From positions 1 through 5,817 of the forward strand of contig JAPYWY010000112.1 of NCBI GenBank assembly GCA_028276125.1: a stretch of 5,817 nucleotides of DNA, in the 5' to 3' direction. Below the pieces are notes generated by a model. That model had not been told where the DNA came from. It did not search any database and saw only the letters and a list, made by a program, of their open reading frames with translations. This document shows positions 5,587-5,817 of the stretch, in pieces; positions within the stretch are counted from its first letter, which is position 1, and each line of letters starts with the position of its first letter. The position numbers and the translations under genes were made by a program. This DNA comes from Pseudothermotoga sp. (GTDB lineage: Bacteria; Thermotogota; Thermotogae; Thermotogales; DSM-5069).

Positions 5587-5817
5587 GTTCTGGCACGCAC
5601 GATGGTACTTTTCAAGACTCAGTCTGATCTTCAAGTTGATCAGTTCGAAAGGATCTATGACCAGCGCACCTGAGATGTCTTCAACGATGTCTGGTAGATT
5701 TTGGTGAATCAAAGAGGCCGGAACGCGGAGAGTTCGGGTGAAAAACCGCCTGTTGCACGCGAACGTCCGGGACAGTCTCAACGAGGAATCTCTCGAACTC
5801 CTCTTGAACAAATTGGT
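5575..5817 (-). CDS. unidentified protein, C-terminal part, possibly frameshifted
   Basis: A minus-strand gene enters from the right edge and stops at TGA 5577-5575. I do not recognise the family. One frame is open from the edge to the stop, but its first third (about 5817-5720) is rich in Ser and Arg and looks like an out-of-frame shadow. The alternative frame over that part reads EEFERFLVETVPDVRVQQAV, much more protein-like, but stops at 5681. The last part, LPDIVEDISGALVIDPFELI and NLKIRLSLEKYHRAC, looks genuine. The simplest reading is one gene with a frameshift near 5700-5725 (one base extra or two lost). It is convergent with the reductase, with 28 bases between stops. No membrane segment, metal motif or known catalytic motif is visible. 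Coding on this strand is moderately likely; function unknown. Confidence 0.45.
   Translation of the reverse strand, partial: TNLFKRSSRDSSLRLSRTFACNRRFFTRTLRVPASLIHQNLPDIVEDISGALVIDPFELINLKIRLSLEKYHRACQNAQV

Overview
The window looks like a chromosomal segment from a thermophilic member of the Thermotogales, probably a Pseudothermotoga/Thermotoga relative. This is an inference from protein resemblance, heavy AGA/AGG and ATA codon use, strong GGAGGTG ribosome binding sites and short intergenic gaps. Base composition is near half GC and no mobile element, CRISPR array or RNA gene was found.

Left block, minus strand (1-1753): a two-gene unit transcribed leftward. An RNase Z-like metallo-beta-lactamase-fold hydrolase is followed after 3 bases by a major facilitator transporter that runs off the left edge. 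Both frames are open and carry the family motifs. The unit starts at a short divergent promoter region (about 1754-1863).

Middle block, plus strand (1864-4374): a string of broken genes. First is a FAD/NAD disulfide-reductase-like flavoprotein (CoA-disulfide reductase/NADH oxidase type) with two single-base losses, an in-frame stop, an active-site Cys-to-Arg change and two lost motif glycines. It ends at a hairpin terminator (3215-3242). Next comes a collapsed ABC exporter: the first ~65 residues of the ATPase run directly into the tail of an ABC-2 permease. Last is a TetR-family regulator with two single-base losses. A possible leftover tail of a convergent minus-strand gene lies at 3245-3370.

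Right block (4407-5817): an intact aldo/keto reductase with two C-terminal [4Fe-4S] cluster motifs, then the 3' part of an unrecognised minus-strand gene that enters from the right edge and may also be frameshifted.

The main message is a local island of gene decay, about 2.2 kb of informative lesions, flanked by about 2.9 kb of open, motif-complete genes. The TetR-ABC exporter set looks like a former self-regulated efflux operon. I found no convincing new biological system. The lesions could in part be sequencing or assembly deletions, and read-level checking would decide that.
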